A stretch of DNA of 64,000 bases from an uncultured Collinsella sp. (GTDB lineage: Bacteria; Actinomycetota; Coriobacteriia; Coriobacteriales; Coriobacteriaceae): contig CAAEEB010000070.1 of the NCBI GenBank assembly GCA_900754745.1, positions 1-64,000 on the forward strand, written 5' to 3'. This document shows, one piece after another, positions 8,093 to 16,328 of the stretch. The translations under genes and the position numbers were made by a program. The notes below the pieces were generated by a model. That model ran no database searches. It was not told the origin of the DNA and saw only the letters and a list, made by a program, of their open reading frames with translations. Positions within the stretch are counted from its first letter, which is position 1. Each line of letters begins with the position of its first letter.

Positions 8093-8671
8093 ATGCCTGA
8101 ACGCTTGGTTTCGACGACATGCTTGGGAAATCTCAACGATCCGTCCTATGAACTCCTGCTTCGCCGGGAGCTGGGTGGTGTCTTTGAAGTTGACGAGCTG
8201 CTGCTCGATTGGGACCAGGCTGATGTATGCGCGTTTGTGGGCGTGACGGAGCTGGGGCGCACAGTCGATGTTCGGCTGGATGCTGCCGACGACGGTCGTC
8301 TTGCCGATGGTGACGTGCTCGCCATCGACCGTTCGGGCATGGCGCCCGTGGCGGTTGTCGTGCGCCTGCGCAGTGCCGAGGCTTATTTGGTCGAAGTCGA
8401 CCGCATGGATCCGATTGCGCTCGCGCATGCGTGCTGGGAGATCGGCAATATGCACGCGCCGATTTTCCGAGGCGACTCGGTCGAGCATACCGTGCGCATG
8501 TATACGCCGGTGCATCCTGTTTTGGGCCGCATGCTCCGGGGTGTCGAGGGTGTTCGGCTCTCGGTGGTTACCCGTGAACTCGATGCGGCCCGGCGCTTTG
8601 CGTCGAGTGCGGCGGAGGTCGTCGTGAGCATGGCTCCCGACTTTACCATCGTAAAAAAGACGCGCGGCTAA
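8093..8671 (+). CDS. UreE-like nickel chaperone, no urease nearby
   Basis: The 192-residue protein resembles UreE: an N-terminal beta domain with LADGDVLAIDR and a C-terminal ferredoxin-like half with DPIALAHACWEIGNMHAPI, where His121 in GNMHAPI matches the conserved interface nickel ligand of UreE. It lacks a His-rich tail. It starts three bases behind slyD, in one transcript. No urease structural or other accessory gene occurs in this window, so it may serve a hydrogenase or another nickel enzyme, or be an orphan. The family call is by eye and fairly good; the client is unknown. Confidence 0.72.
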   Translation: MPERLVSTTCLGNLNDPSYELLLRRELGGVFEVDELLLDWDQADVCAFVGVTELGRTVDVRLDAADDGRLADGDVLAIDRSGMAPVAVVVRLRSAEAYLVEVDRMDPIALAHACWEIGNMHAPIFRGDSVEHTVRMYTPVHPVLGRMLRGVEGVRLSVVTRELDAARRFASSAAEVVVSMAPDFTIVKKTRG

Positions 8672-8685
8672 GCGCGCGTATGTGT

Positions 8686-8724
8686 AAGACGGGCTTTGAG
8701 GGGCGACCAATCAAAGTCCGTCTT
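8686..8724 (+). terminator. Hairpin downstream of the ureE-like gene
   Basis: AAGACGGGCTTTGA (8686-8699) pairs with TCAAAGTCCGTCTT (8711-8724). It ends the slyD-ureE unit 15 bases after the stop; the T tract is poor. Confidence 0.5.
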
Positions 8725-8755
8725 GCTGTTGATGAGATGCTGTGGGGGAAAGCAT

Positions 8756-9553
8756 ATGGGTCTTGAGGGAATCAAGCTGATTGCATGCGATTTGGACGGC
8801 ACGTTGCTGCATCCGGGGGAGCGCGAGCCGCGTTCCGAGGCCTTTGAACTTATCGATGAGCTGCATCGTCGCGGTATCGTGTTTATGCCGGCGAGCGGCC
8901 GTCAATATGCGAGCTTGCGCTACCTGTTTGCCCCGGTGGCCGATGAGCTCGCCTATGTATGCGAAAACGGAGCCCTGGTGATGAGCGAGGGGCGTGCCGT
9001 TGTCAAGCGTTCCATGGAGCGTAGCCTTGCTATGGATATCGCGAATGCCGTGGTTGCGTATCCCCATGCCGACGTGACGCTTTCGTGCGAGGGACACCTC
9101 TACACCATGAGCGGCAACGATGCGTTCGTCGACCATTTGCGCTATGAGGTCCACTGCGATGTGGCGGTGGTCGACCGTCCCGAGGACATCGACGAGGACG
9201 TCATTAAGATTGCCTTCCAGACGCCCGAGGTGGATCAGCCGGCGGCCCTGGAGTATTTCGAGCGCCTCTTTAGCGACCGAGTCGATGTCATGACATCGGG
9301 AACCGAATGGACGGACTTTATCGGTTTCGGTTCGGGCAAGGGCTCTGCGCTTGCCGATTACGGTCGTGCCCTGGGGATTTCGCCCGATGAGATGATGGCG
9401 TTTGGCGACAATGAGAACGATCGCGACATGCTCAACGTCGTGGGCCATCCCTATCTGATGGAGAGCTGCAACCCCACCATGCGAGGCATCAACGACCGCG
9501 TCCGTTACGTGCGCACGGTCGAAGAGGAACTGCGCCGTCTGCTCGCCGAGTAG
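8756..9553 (+). CDS. Cof-type HAD-superfamily phosphatase
   Basis: A 265-residue haloacid-dehalogenase phosphatase of the Cof (IIB) type. Motif I is CDLDGTLL with Asp12 and Asp14, and motif IV is FGDNENDRDML near the C-terminus, with the cap domain between them. Such enzymes hydrolyse small sugar or cofactor phosphates; the substrate cannot be read from sequence. ATG 8756 follows GGGGGAAAG; the longer frame from 8696 overlaps the hairpin and is unlikely. Confidence 0.92.
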   Translation: MGLEGIKLIACDLDGTLLHPGEREPRSEAFELIDELHRRGIVFMPASGRQYASLRYLFAPVADELAYVCENGALVMSEGRAVVKRSMERSLAMDIANAVVAYPHADVTLSCEGHLYTMSGNDAFVDHLRYEVHCDVAVVDRPEDIDEDVIKIAFQTPEVDQPAALEYFERLFSDRVDVMTSGTEWTDFIGFGSGKGSALADYGRALGISPDEMMAFGDNENDRDMLNVVGHPYLMESCNPTMRGINDRVRYVRTVEEELRRLLAE

Positions 9554-9629
9554 GTTTTCGGGACATACCTAGAAATGTGCTGTTTGCTGTAGCGGATGGG
9601 CAAGTAGATTTGCAGGCATGTCTCAAAGA

Positions 9630-10010
9630 CTACTGGCAGTTGGGGCAGAGCCCCTCAAAGATGGTGTAGTGCGAGGTGACGTTCCAGCCGATTTGCTCGG
9701 ATGCCCTGGCGTCGAGCTGGGTATCGAAGGGGAGTGGCACGTCGATGACGCGGCTGCACGAGGTGCAGATGATATGCGCATGCGGCTCGATGGTGCGATC
9801 GAAGCGACTCCCGCCCGGCGTCTTGATCGAGAGGATTTCTCCGGCATCTGCCAAGAGATTGAGATTGCGGTAGACCGTGCCGCGGCTGATCTTGTCATCC
9901 TGTTCGCGCACGGCGTTGTAGATTTCGTCAGCGGTGGGATGGTTATAGCTTTGGCGCACGGCGTCAAGAACCAGCTTTCGCTGCTTGGTATTCCTTCTTT
10001 GCACCGCCAT
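9630..10010 (-). CDS. Fur-family transcriptional regulator (PerR/Fur type)
   Basis: A 126-residue Fur-family repressor: winged helix at about 1-80 (GTVYRNLNLLADAGE) and a metal-binding dimerisation domain with HAHIICTSC and CPNC, giving the structural zinc CxxC pairs. The family senses iron, zinc or peroxide; the sequence alone does not decide which. It is convergent with the HAD gene and transcribed away from acylphosphatase. The start at 10010 follows a GAGGCG-like site. Confidence 0.92.
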   Translation of the reverse strand: MAVQRRNTKQRKLVLDAVRQSYNHPTADEIYNAVREQDDKISRGTVYRNLNLLADAGEILSIKTPGGSRFDRTIEPHAHIICTSCSRVIDVPLPFDTQLDARASEQIGWNVTSHYTIFEGLCPNCQ

Positions 10011-10071
10011 GCGCCTCGCCTCTTTTCTATCAACGGTCGTAGGTAAATGATACCGTATTTAGCACACAATA

Positions 10072-10482
10072 CTAATAACGAGGAATGAAACCGTCTTCAT
10101 TGGCAAGTGGGGCTCGGGTCTGGGCGTCTGCGAGGCGAAAACGCGTTCCCATGCGCTCGTAGGAGGCATGAAGCGCCTCGAGATGAGATAGGATGTTCGC
10201 CGGAGCTCCCTGTATCTCCATCTCGACTGAACCGTCTTCCATGTTACGTACCCAGCCGGTGAGGGAGCGCGCCTGTGCGAGGTTGGTGTTGGTGAAGCGG
10301 AAACCGACGCCCTGGACCTGCCCCTCCCACCGCAGGAAATAGCGCTGCGGGGCGTCTTGAGTGGCCTCGTCACTTGCGAGCACGGTGAGCCTACGGCGCA
10401 GCTCGAGCTCGACGCCAGAAGGCTTTTGGGGTTCGCGGCCGCCGCCGGCGACGCTGGAGAAGAACGTATCGAAGAAGCCCAT
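10072..10482 (-). CDS. Acylphosphatase-domain protein
   Basis: Residues about 47-136 form an acylphosphatase domain with the catalytic Arg62 in QGVGFRF and Asn80 in GWVRNMEDGSVE. It hydrolyses acyl phosphates such as carbamoyl or acetyl phosphate. About 45 N-terminal residues precede the domain (MGFFDTFFSS...), which is longer than the usual 90-100 residue enzyme. The ATG lies two bases after the stop of the upstream oxidoreductase, so the two are co-transcribed. Confidence 0.9.
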   Translation of the reverse strand: MGFFDTFFSSVAGGGREPQKPSGVELELRRRLTVLASDEATQDAPQRYFLRWEGQVQGVGFRFTNTNLAQARSLTGWVRNMEDGSVEMEIQGAPANILSHLEALHASYERMGTRFRLADAQTRAPLANEDGFIPRY

Positions 10483-10484
10483 CG

Positions 10485-11591
10485 CTATGCCTGCTTGCCT
10501 GCGTCGGCCGGGAAGGTTATGCCGGCCTGCTGGCGCACGGCATCCATGATGCGCAGTGAGACGAGCGTGACATCGCGGTAGTGGCCAAGCTCGTGACGTC
10601 CCGCCGGGGTCTCCCAAATCTCTTCCTTGACGTTATCGATGCCGCCGATGGCGGTGATAAAGTCGGCGAGTTCGTATTCCATGGTGTTGCTCGATTTGGG
10701 CAGGTCGAGCACGCGGCCGTTGTCGCTCTGTTCGCGCGGCGCCTCGGTCGCCGAGCCGCGTACGACGTCGCCGCGATAGTCGATGCGGACGTTGCGGGGC
10801 GTGGACAGATGGTCAATCTGGATAGTGCCACGCTCGCCTTCGATCTGCGAGGGCAGTAGGTCATTCGTAATTTTGGAGTGCGCGAGCTCGACGGAGATAC
10901 GGCCACCGCCGTAGCTGGCGAGGATGGAACCGCAGCCATCGATGGGGCCATGGGTGAGCTCTTGCGTGGTGGGGTCGAGCAGAGTAGCCATGCTCGTAAG
11001 GCCGGAGGGCATGCCGAAGATCTCGACCATGGGCTCGACGGTGTAGACGCCAATATCCATGAGGGAACCCGATGCCATGTTGCAGTCGAAGATATTGGTG
11101 GCGCGTCCCGCGAGAATCTCGTTGTAGCGCGAGGAATATTTGCCAAAGCGCAATGAGGCGCGGCGGATGGGGGCGATCTCGCCCAGGGCGTCCTCGATGG
11201 CGTGGAAGGCGGGATCGTGGAGGGGGCGCATGGCCTCGAGGGCCACGACACCTGCCGCCTCGGCGGCGCGGAAGACTTCCAACGCCTGCGCTTCGGTGGC
11301 GCAGAAGGGCTTCTCGACGATGACGTGCTTGCCACCGGCGATGCAGGCAAGGGCCTGCTCGTAGTGAAGCGCGTTAGGGCTGCCGATGTAGACGGCGTCG
11401 ACGTCGTCGGCGGACGCAAGCTCGTCAAGTGCGGTGAAGTTACGCTCGCCACCGTGCTTAGCGGTGAAGGCGGCGCCGCGATCTGCATCGCGCGAGAGCG
11501 TGCCCACGAACGCGGCTTGGTCGTTGGCGTTGACGACCTGGATAAAGTCGTCGGTAATCATGGATGTGCCGATGGTCGCTATACGCAGCAT
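10485..11591 (-). CDS. Gfo/Idh/MocA-family oxidoreductase
   Basis: A 368-residue NAD(P)-dependent oxidoreductase with a Rossmann start (MLRIATIGTSMI) and the family motif VEKPFCATEAQA, whose EKP holds the catalytic Lys. Members oxidise or reduce sugars, inositols and related compounds; the substrate is not evident. It is the first gene of a two-gene unit with the acylphosphatase-domain protein. Confidence 0.9.
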   Translation of the reverse strand: MLRIATIGTSMITDDFIQVVNANDQAAFVGTLSRDADRGAAFTAKHGGERNFTALDELASADDVDAVYIGSPNALHYEQALACIAGGKHVIVEKPFCATEAQALEVFRAAEAAGVVALEAMRPLHDPAFHAIEDALGEIAPIRRASLRFGKYSSRYNEILAGRATNIFDCNMASGSLMDIGVYTVEPMVEIFGMPSGLTSMATLLDPTTQELTHGPIDGCGSILASYGGGRISVELAHSKITNDLLPSQIEGERGTIQIDHLSTPRNVRIDYRGDVVRGSATEAPREQSDNGRVLDLPKSSNTMEYELADFITAIGGIDNVKEEIWETPAGRHELGHYRDVTLVSLRIMDAVRQQAGITFPADAGKQA

Positions 11592-11666
11592 ACGTCCCCC
11601 CTACGTTGTTTGGTCTACACGAATGAGTGTAGCGCGTGGGGACATGGGAAACGCGCGAAAACGTCG

Positions 11667-12152
11667 CTAGAGGTCGCTCTCGTTAAAGCCAGTGTCGATA
11701 TCGAGGTTGCTGCCATCGGCCGCCGTGGTGGCAAGCTCGTCGCAGCGCTCGTTGAGCTCGTGGCCGGCGTGACCCTTAACCCAGATAAACTCAACCTTAT
11801 GCTTGCTTTTGGCGGTGAGCAGACGCTCCCACAGGTCGCGGTTCTTGACGGGCTGCTTGTTGGTGGTCTTCCAACCACGCTTTTTCCAACCGTCGATCCA
11901 GTGCTTGTTAAAGGCGTTGACGACGTATTGCGAGTCGGAATGGACTTCGACCTCGCAGGGGCGGTTGAGCGCCTCGAGCGCCACGATGACGGCCATGAGC
12001 TCCATGCGGTTGTTGGTGGTCTTGGCGTAACCGCGCGAAAGCTCGGAAGTGAAGGTCTTGCCGGCGGGGTTGGTGTATTTGAGCACGGCGCCGTAGCCGC
12101 CGCGTCCCGGGTTTGATCGGGCCGAGCCGTCGGTATAGATGATGACCTTCAC
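11667..12152 (-). CDS. rnhA: Ribonuclease HI
   Basis: Cuts the RNA strand of RNA-DNA hybrids. The 161-residue protein carries the acidic active site in [15 protein letters not shown] (Asp), NNRMELMA (Glu), VHSDSQYV (Asp) and, near the end, ERCDELA (Asp). Length and order match bacterial RNase HI. I chose a GTG start at 12152 preceded by GAAAGGA; the ATG 51 bases further upstream lacks a binding site and would add residues not seen in the family. Confidence 0.95.
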   Translation of the reverse strand: MKVIIYTDGSARSNPGRGGYGAVLKYTNPAGKTFTSELSRGYAKTTNNRMELMAVIVALEALNRPCEVEVHSDSQYVVNAFNKHWIDGWKKRGWKTTNKQPVKNRDLWERLLTAKSKHKVEFIWVKGHAGHELNERCDELATTAADGSNLDIDTGFNESDL

Positions 12153-12215
12153 ATGGTTCCTTTCGTTGGGTACGTTTCGTGTGAGTGACCATTGTAGCGC
12201 CATGCCCGCCGGGGG

Positions 12216-13154
12216 CTAGCAATCTACGATTTCTACCCCGTCTTCCGACAGTTGGTTGGCATGGATGATGCGGTTGAGCTCGTCGAGGTATTGCTGCAAG
12301 AGGGGAGAGGGCTTGCGGTCGTCATGCATGATGTAGCCCACATGCATCGTCGGGGCGTCTGCCAGGGGGATCGAGGCCATGCCCCACTGCATTTCGCTGG
12401 AGAGTACGCCGGTCGACAGCGCATAGCCGTTCGAGGTGATAAGCAGGTTGGTGAGCGTCCCGCGGTCGGATACGCGGATATTGCGGTTGCAGGGAATATA
12501 GCTAAACGGTTCCTCGGCGTAATAGAAGGAGTTCGAGGTGCCCTGTTCAAAACTATAGCGCGTATAGGGTGTGAGGTCGGCAAGGGACAGTTGCGGGCGG
12601 CGGGCGAGCGGGTGGCGTTCGCTGACGAACACGTGGACTTTCGCATCAAAGAGGGGATGAAAGCTCGCTCGGGCATCGGTAAAGGCCTTCTGCAAGACAC
12701 GGGTATTAAAGTCATCCAGATACAGAATGCCGATATCGCTGCGAAACGCACGGACGTCATCGATGATCTGCGATGTGGTGGTCTCGCGCATGATGAACTC
12801 GAACTTGCTGTCGCGGCAGCGCTCGACTACGTTGACAAAGGCCTCGACCGAAAACGCGTAGTGTTGGGCCGAGATGGCAAGGCGGGCCTGAGGTGTACCG
12901 CCGTCCTCGTAGCGTGCCTCGAGCATGTCGGCCTGCTCTACGACCTGGCGCGCATAGCCCAAAAGCTCGGTGCCGTCGTTGGTGAGCGTGACGCCGCGGC
13001 TGGAGCGCGTAAAAATTTCGATATGAAGTTCCTGCTCCAGGCTTTTGACGGCGTTTGAGATGTTGGACTGAGCAGTATAGAGGCGCTGAGCTGCGGCGTT
13101 GATTGAGCCGGACTCTGCCACGGCGATCAGAAAACGAAGCTGCTGGAGGGTCAT
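12216..13154 (-). CDS. LysR-family transcriptional regulator
   Basis: A 312-residue regulator with the N-terminal helix-turn-helix (LQQLRFLIAVAESGSINAAA) and a substrate-binding domain. It is divergent from the O-acetylhomoserine sulfhydrylase gene, with 273 bases between them, the usual arrangement of a LysR protein with its target, so control of sulfur amino-acid synthesis is likely. The shared region has an AACC-N7-GGTT inverted repeat at 13186-13200 and a GATAGCTATC palindrome at 13171-13180 as candidate sites. Confidence 0.92.
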   Translation of the reverse strand: MTLQQLRFLIAVAESGSINAAAQRLYTAQSNISNAVKSLEQELHIEIFTRSSRGVTLTNDGTELLGYARQVVEQADMLEARYEDGGTPQARLAISAQHYAFSVEAFVNVVERCRDSKFEFIMRETTTSQIIDDVRAFRSDIGILYLDDFNTRVLQKAFTDARASFHPLFDAKVHVFVSERHPLARRPQLSLADLTPYTRYSFEQGTSNSFYYAEEPFSYIPCNRNIRVSDRGTLTNLLITSNGYALSTGVLSSEMQWGMASIPLADAPTMHVGYIMHDDRKPSPLLQQYLDELNRIIHANQLSEDGVEIVDC

Positions 13155-13170
13155 CGGCGCCCGTCCTTTC

Positions 13171-13200
13171 GATAGCTATCTAAAAAACCGATAACAGGTT
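13171..13200. promoter_or_regulatory. Candidate LysR binding sites
   Basis: GATAGCTATC (13171-13180) and AACC-N7-GGTT (13186-13200) are dyads upstream of the divergent promoter. LysR proteins commonly bind such T-N11-A-like dyads near the -60 region of the target; here they lie 16-45 bases upstream of the -35 element. Confidence 0.45.
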
Positions 13201-13215
13201 AGCGCTTTTAAGTGA

Positions 13216-13244
13216 TTGACCGAGGGGAACAATGCTCGTACTAT
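13216..13244 (+). promoter_or_regulatory. Promoter of the sulfhydrylase gene
   Basis: TTGACC (13216-13221), a 17-bp spacer and TACTAT (13239-13244) form a good sigma-70-type promoter. Transcription from about 13251 gives a leader of about 175 bases that includes a short peptide gene. Confidence 0.6.
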
Positions 13245-13312
13245 TCAAAACACACAAAGGCGGTAGGTAATTAAGCCAACCACGGAACCGGGATGCGAAA
13301 GGAGGCCCGCAT

Positions 13313-13366
13313 ATGAATTGCTTACCAAGACGAATGCCGGGCTCCTGTTTGCGCCCGTTGGCGTGA
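13313..13366 (+). CDS. 17-residue Cys-containing leader peptide
   Basis: An ATG behind a strong AAAGGAGG site opens a 17-codon frame, MNCLPRRMPGSCLRPLA, with Cys at 3 and 12, ending 61 bases before the sulfhydrylase start. Its codons overlap a hairpin formed by GGAGGCCCGCAT (about 13301-13312) and ATGCCGGGCTCC (about 13334-13345). A Cys-rich upstream frame before a cysteine/methionine gene suggests translation-coupled control by cysteine supply, as known for leader peptides of sulfur genes in other actinobacteria. Function is inferred; the binding site and frame are direct observations. Confidence 0.6.
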   Translation: MNCLPRRMPGSCLRPLA

Positions 13367-13427
13367 TCAGGAGACAGCGACTTACTTCTCTCTTTTTATT
13401 TACTTTCGTTCGATCAAGGAGATCATC

Positions 13428-14738
13428 ATGAGCCAGTTCATCAACAATCCCGAGCACACCTTTGGTTTCGATACCCTGCAGTTGCACGTTGGCCAGGAGA
13501 GCGCCGATCCTGCATCCGACTCCCGTGCCGTGCCTATCTACCAGACCACGAGCTATGTGTTCCGCAACTCCCAGCACGCCGCCGACCGCTTTGGTCTTGC
13601 CGACGCCGGTAACATCTACGGCCGTCTGACCAACTCCACCCAGGGCGTCTTCGAGGACCGTATCGCCGCACTCGAGGGTGGCGTGGCAGGTCTTGCCGTC
13701 GCCTCTGGCGCTGCTGCCATCACCTATACCCTGCAGGCTCTTGCCCAGGCCGGTGACCACGTGGTGGCTCAGAAGACCATTTACGGTGGCTCCTACAACC
13801 TGCTGGAGCATACGCTCTCCCAGTTTGGCGTCGAGACCACGTTTGTCGATGCCCATAACGTGGAAGAGGTCGAGGGTGCCATCAAGGACAACACCACGGT
13901 CATCTATCTCGAGACGCTCGGCAACCCCAACTCCGACATCCCCAACATCGACGCCATCTCCGAGATCGCCAAGAAGCACGGTCTGCCGGTTGTCGTCGAC
14001 AACACCTTCGGCACCCCGTATCTGTTCCGTCCGCTGGAGCATGGTGCCAACATCGTCGTCCACTCCGCAACCAAGTTCATCGGCGGCCACGGTACCTCGC
14101 TGGGCGGTGTGATTGTCGACGGCGGTAACTTCGATTGGAAGGCGAGCGGAAAGTACGCCCAGATCGCTGAGCCCAACCCCTCCTACCACGGTGTTTCGTT
14201 TGCCGAGGCTGCCGGTCCCGCCGCCTTCGCGACCTATGTCCGCGCTATCCTGCTGCGTGACGAGGGCGCCTGCATCAGCCCGTTCAACGCCTGGGTCCTG
14301 CTCCAGGGCACCGAGACCCTGTCGTTGCGCGTTGACCGTCATGTCGAGAACACCAAGAAGGTCGTTGAGTTCCTGGCTGGTGACAGCCACGTCGCCAAGG
14401 TGAACCACCCGAGCCTGCCTGAGCACCCCGATCACGAGCTCTATCAGAAGTACTTCCCCCGTGGCGGTGCCTCGATCTTTACCTTTGAGATTAAGGGTGG
14501 CCAGGAGGCAGCTTGGAAGTTCATCGATCATCTGCAGGTGTTCTCGCTGCTCGCCAACGTGGCCGACGTCAAGTCGCTCGTCGTGCACCCGGCTACCACC
14601 ACGCACTCCCAGCTCTCTGCCGAGGAGCTCGCCGAGCAGAAGATCACGCCCTCCACGATCCGTCTTTCCATCGGCACTGAGAACGCCGAGGACATCATTT
14701 GGGATCTGAAGCAGGCCTTCGCCGCGCTGGACGAGTAA
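13428..14738 (+). CDS. metY: O-acetylhomoserine aminocarboxypropyltransferase / sulfhydrylase
   Basis: A PLP enzyme of the Cys/Met-metabolism family, 436 residues, that makes homocysteine (or cysteine) from an O-acyl amino acid and sulfide. The PLP lysine lies in HSATKFIGGHGTSLGG; the start FGFDTLQLHVGQ and the segment YIPQTTSY-like (VPIYQTTSYVF) are typical of MetY. ATG follows AAGGAG. It is preceded by the leader peptide and divergent LysR regulator and followed by a strong terminator, so it is a single-gene unit. Cystathionine-type activity is less likely given its 430-residue length. Confidence 0.95.
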   Translation: MSQFINNPEHTFGFDTLQLHVGQESADPASDSRAVPIYQTTSYVFRNSQHAADRFGLADAGNIYGRLTNSTQGVFEDRIAALEGGVAGLAVASGAAAITYTLQALAQAGDHVVAQKTIYGGSYNLLEHTLSQFGVETTFVDAHNVEEVEGAIKDNTTVIYLETLGNPNSDIPNIDAISEIAKKHGLPVVVDNTFGTPYLFRPLEHGANIVVHSATKFIGGHGTSLGGVIVDGGNFDWKASGKYAQIAEPNPSYHGVSFAEAAGPAAFATYVRAILLRDEGACISPFNAWVLLQGTETLSLRVDRHVENTKKVVEFLAGDSHVAKVNHPSLPEHPDHELYQKYFPRGGASIFTFEIKGGQEAAWKFIDHLQVFSLLANVADVKSLVVHPATTTHSQLSAEELAEQKITPSTIRLSIGTENAEDIIWDLKQAFAALDE

Positions 14739-14800
14739 GGCGACTTGTGCAAGGACCCCTTGCGACTCGATAGGTATAACTGCATAAAATGCCTGCTCAA

Positions 14801-14839
14801 GGCGCCTGTGCGAACAATGGTTGCACAGGCGCCTTTTTT
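14801..14839 (+). terminator. Terminator of metY
   Basis: GGCGCCTGTGC pairs with GCACAGGCGCC (11 bp, 11-base loop), followed by six T. A textbook intrinsic terminator. Confidence 0.92.
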
Positions 14840-15050
14840 GCATAGGAAGGGCGCTGTTACAGGGTTTTTGGCATGCTTTATGCAATCGAGATGTGGAAAA
14901 CTCCTGTTGAGTGGATGTGAGTTTTACGCAATTGACGTGCGTCTTTTGAGTAAAACCGCAGGTCGCGATTTGCTCGGGGTACTATGCAGCGCGATCGAAT
15001 CACACGCAGCTCAAACGCAGCAAAAACGCACTACGGAGGTTTCCAGCTAC

Positions 15051-15827
15051 ATGAGGATCGATTCACGAAAACCGAAAGCCGCCGCCCTTTCCGCCGCTCT
15101 GACCGTGGCACTTTTGGCGGGCGCCGGCGCAACTGATGTCCACGCGGCAACACTATCCGATACGGTCGGATCTACGCCGTCCGAGGCGACGCTGGTGCAG
15201 CCCGTCGACTACCGCGGCGACGGCTATGGCTCTATGCAGGAGTGGAACGCCTCGATGGGGGCAAAGCGCGATTCCCTGGAGATGCGCGCTCAGATCATTA
15301 TGAATATGTATGGCGACTATGCTACCGATGACGAGCGCGCTGTGTTGCAGGGCTGCATCGACGGTGCGGGTAGTCTGTTGACGATGGGGGAGGTCGATGC
15401 CAAGTCGACCGAGCTCGACGAGCTTCGCTCTACGCTTGAGGATGCCAAGCGCGAGACGCTCGAGGCTGCCGCAGCCGAAGCCGAGGCCGCTGAGGCCGTT
15501 CAGGCTTCGTATTACAACGCCGGCTCCGGCTCGTCTTACGCGTCTGCTGCGTATTACGCGAACGGCTCGGGCCTGACGCGCTCGAGCGGCGTCAATAACT
15601 ATAACGGCCGCCGCGAGACTTATTACAGCAGCAACGCGTTGTATCACCACCGCACGGGCGAATGGACGCAGGATTCCGAGGGCTTTTGGCGCGATTCTGA
15701 TGGTTACTACGTCGTGGCCGCGGGTGATAAGGCTCAGGGCTCCACGTTTACCGGTTCCAAGGGCGAGTGCAAGGTCTATGACTCCGGCTGCGCCGCCGGA
15801 ACCACCGACTACTACACTGGCTGGTAA
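15051..15827 (+). CDS. Secreted protein with coiled coil and conserved C-terminal Cys domain
   Basis: A 258-residue exported protein. A signal peptide (about 1-32, ALSAALTVALLAGAGAT then VHA) is followed by an alpha-helical stretch rich in Ala and Glu (about 105-150), a Tyr/Ser/Gly-rich linker, and a C-terminal domain of about 45 residues with WTQDSEGFWRDSDGYYVVAA and KVYDSGCAAGTTDYYTGW. The last part recalls small double-psi barrel '3D'-type cell-wall domains, but I cannot confirm that. ATG 15051 has CGGAGG upstream. Role at the cell wall is inferred. Confidence 0.7.
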   Translation: MRIDSRKPKAAALSAALTVALLAGAGATDVHAATLSDTVGSTPSEATLVQPVDYRGDGYGSMQEWNASMGAKRDSLEMRAQIIMNMYGDYATDDERAVLQGCIDGAGSLLTMGEVDAKSTELDELRSTLEDAKRETLEAAAAEAEAAEAVQASYYNAGSGSSYASAAYYANGSGLTRSSGVNNYNGRRETYYSSNALYHHRTGEWTQDSEGFWRDSDGYYVVAAGDKAQGSTFTGSKGECKVYDSGCAAGTTDYYTGW

Positions 15828-15853
15828 TTTTTCTGCATCACGGATATTTGGCG

Positions 15854-15900
15854 GACGGGCGTCTTTACCGAGCTTTAGGGCAACGTAAGGACGCCCGTTC
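15854..15900 (+). terminator. Hairpin after the secreted-protein gene
   Basis: GACGGGCGTCTTTAC and the GTAAGGACGCCCGTTC arm pair around an 11-base loop. The downstream tract is only weakly T-rich. Confidence 0.6.
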
Positions 15901-16013
15901 TATGTATGCGCTTGAGCTAACAGAGCCCTTACCGTGACGGTACGTCGCGCATATGGGCGCGGGGCACACTAGTTCATGAGAAATAAGGTCTTTCTCGTGG
16001 AGGAAGTGGTCTT

Positions 16014-16220
16014 GTGAACGCTCGAGATATTGCCATTGCCGCCGTCGCATTGGTGCTTGGCTGCCTTGGTCCTACGGCCGCGCTCGTTGCGGGCATGCAG
16101 GGGTCTTGTGGGGCTGCCTCTATCGTGGTCAGTGCGTTGGTCGCGGCCGCACTGCTGGGAAGTGCGGGTGTAGTTCTTTGCCGCGATGGCGAGGACGAGG
16201 TGCCTGAGTCGCAACGCTAA
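16014..16220 (+). CDS. Small membrane protein, 68 residues
   Basis: Two hydrophobic segments (about 5-27 and 34-55) and a short acidic tail (DGEDEVPESQR). Start is GTG with GGAGGA upstream at a slightly long distance. No known family recognised. It stands alone between two terminators. Confidence 0.5.
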   Translation: MNARDIAIAAVALVLGCLGPTAALVAGMQGSCGAASIVVSALVAAALLGSAGVVLCRDGEDEVPESQR

Positions 16221-16256
16221 CTGTTGTGAGGTTGCCGCCGGTCATAGACGAAGACG

Positions 16257-16300
16257 AAAGCCGCCGCAGGGGAAAGGTTCCCTTGCGGCGGCTTTGCTGT
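16257..16300. terminator. Bidirectional terminator
   Basis: AAAGCCGCCGCAGGGGAA pairs with TTCCCTTGCGGCGGCTTT, an 18-bp stem between two convergent genes. T runs are short on both strands. Confidence 0.7.
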
Positions 16301-16328
16301 TGAGTCTGTTGACGTGGTGAGCCGGGCG

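Noticed and set aside
13251-13427. An S-box (SAM) riboswitch or T-box upstream of metY
   Set aside because: The conserved cores of these classes are not present; the leader is better explained by a short peptide gene.
13245-14885. A 546-codon minus-strand frame opposite metY
   Set aside because: Shadow frame of the PLP enzyme; no domain and no start signal.
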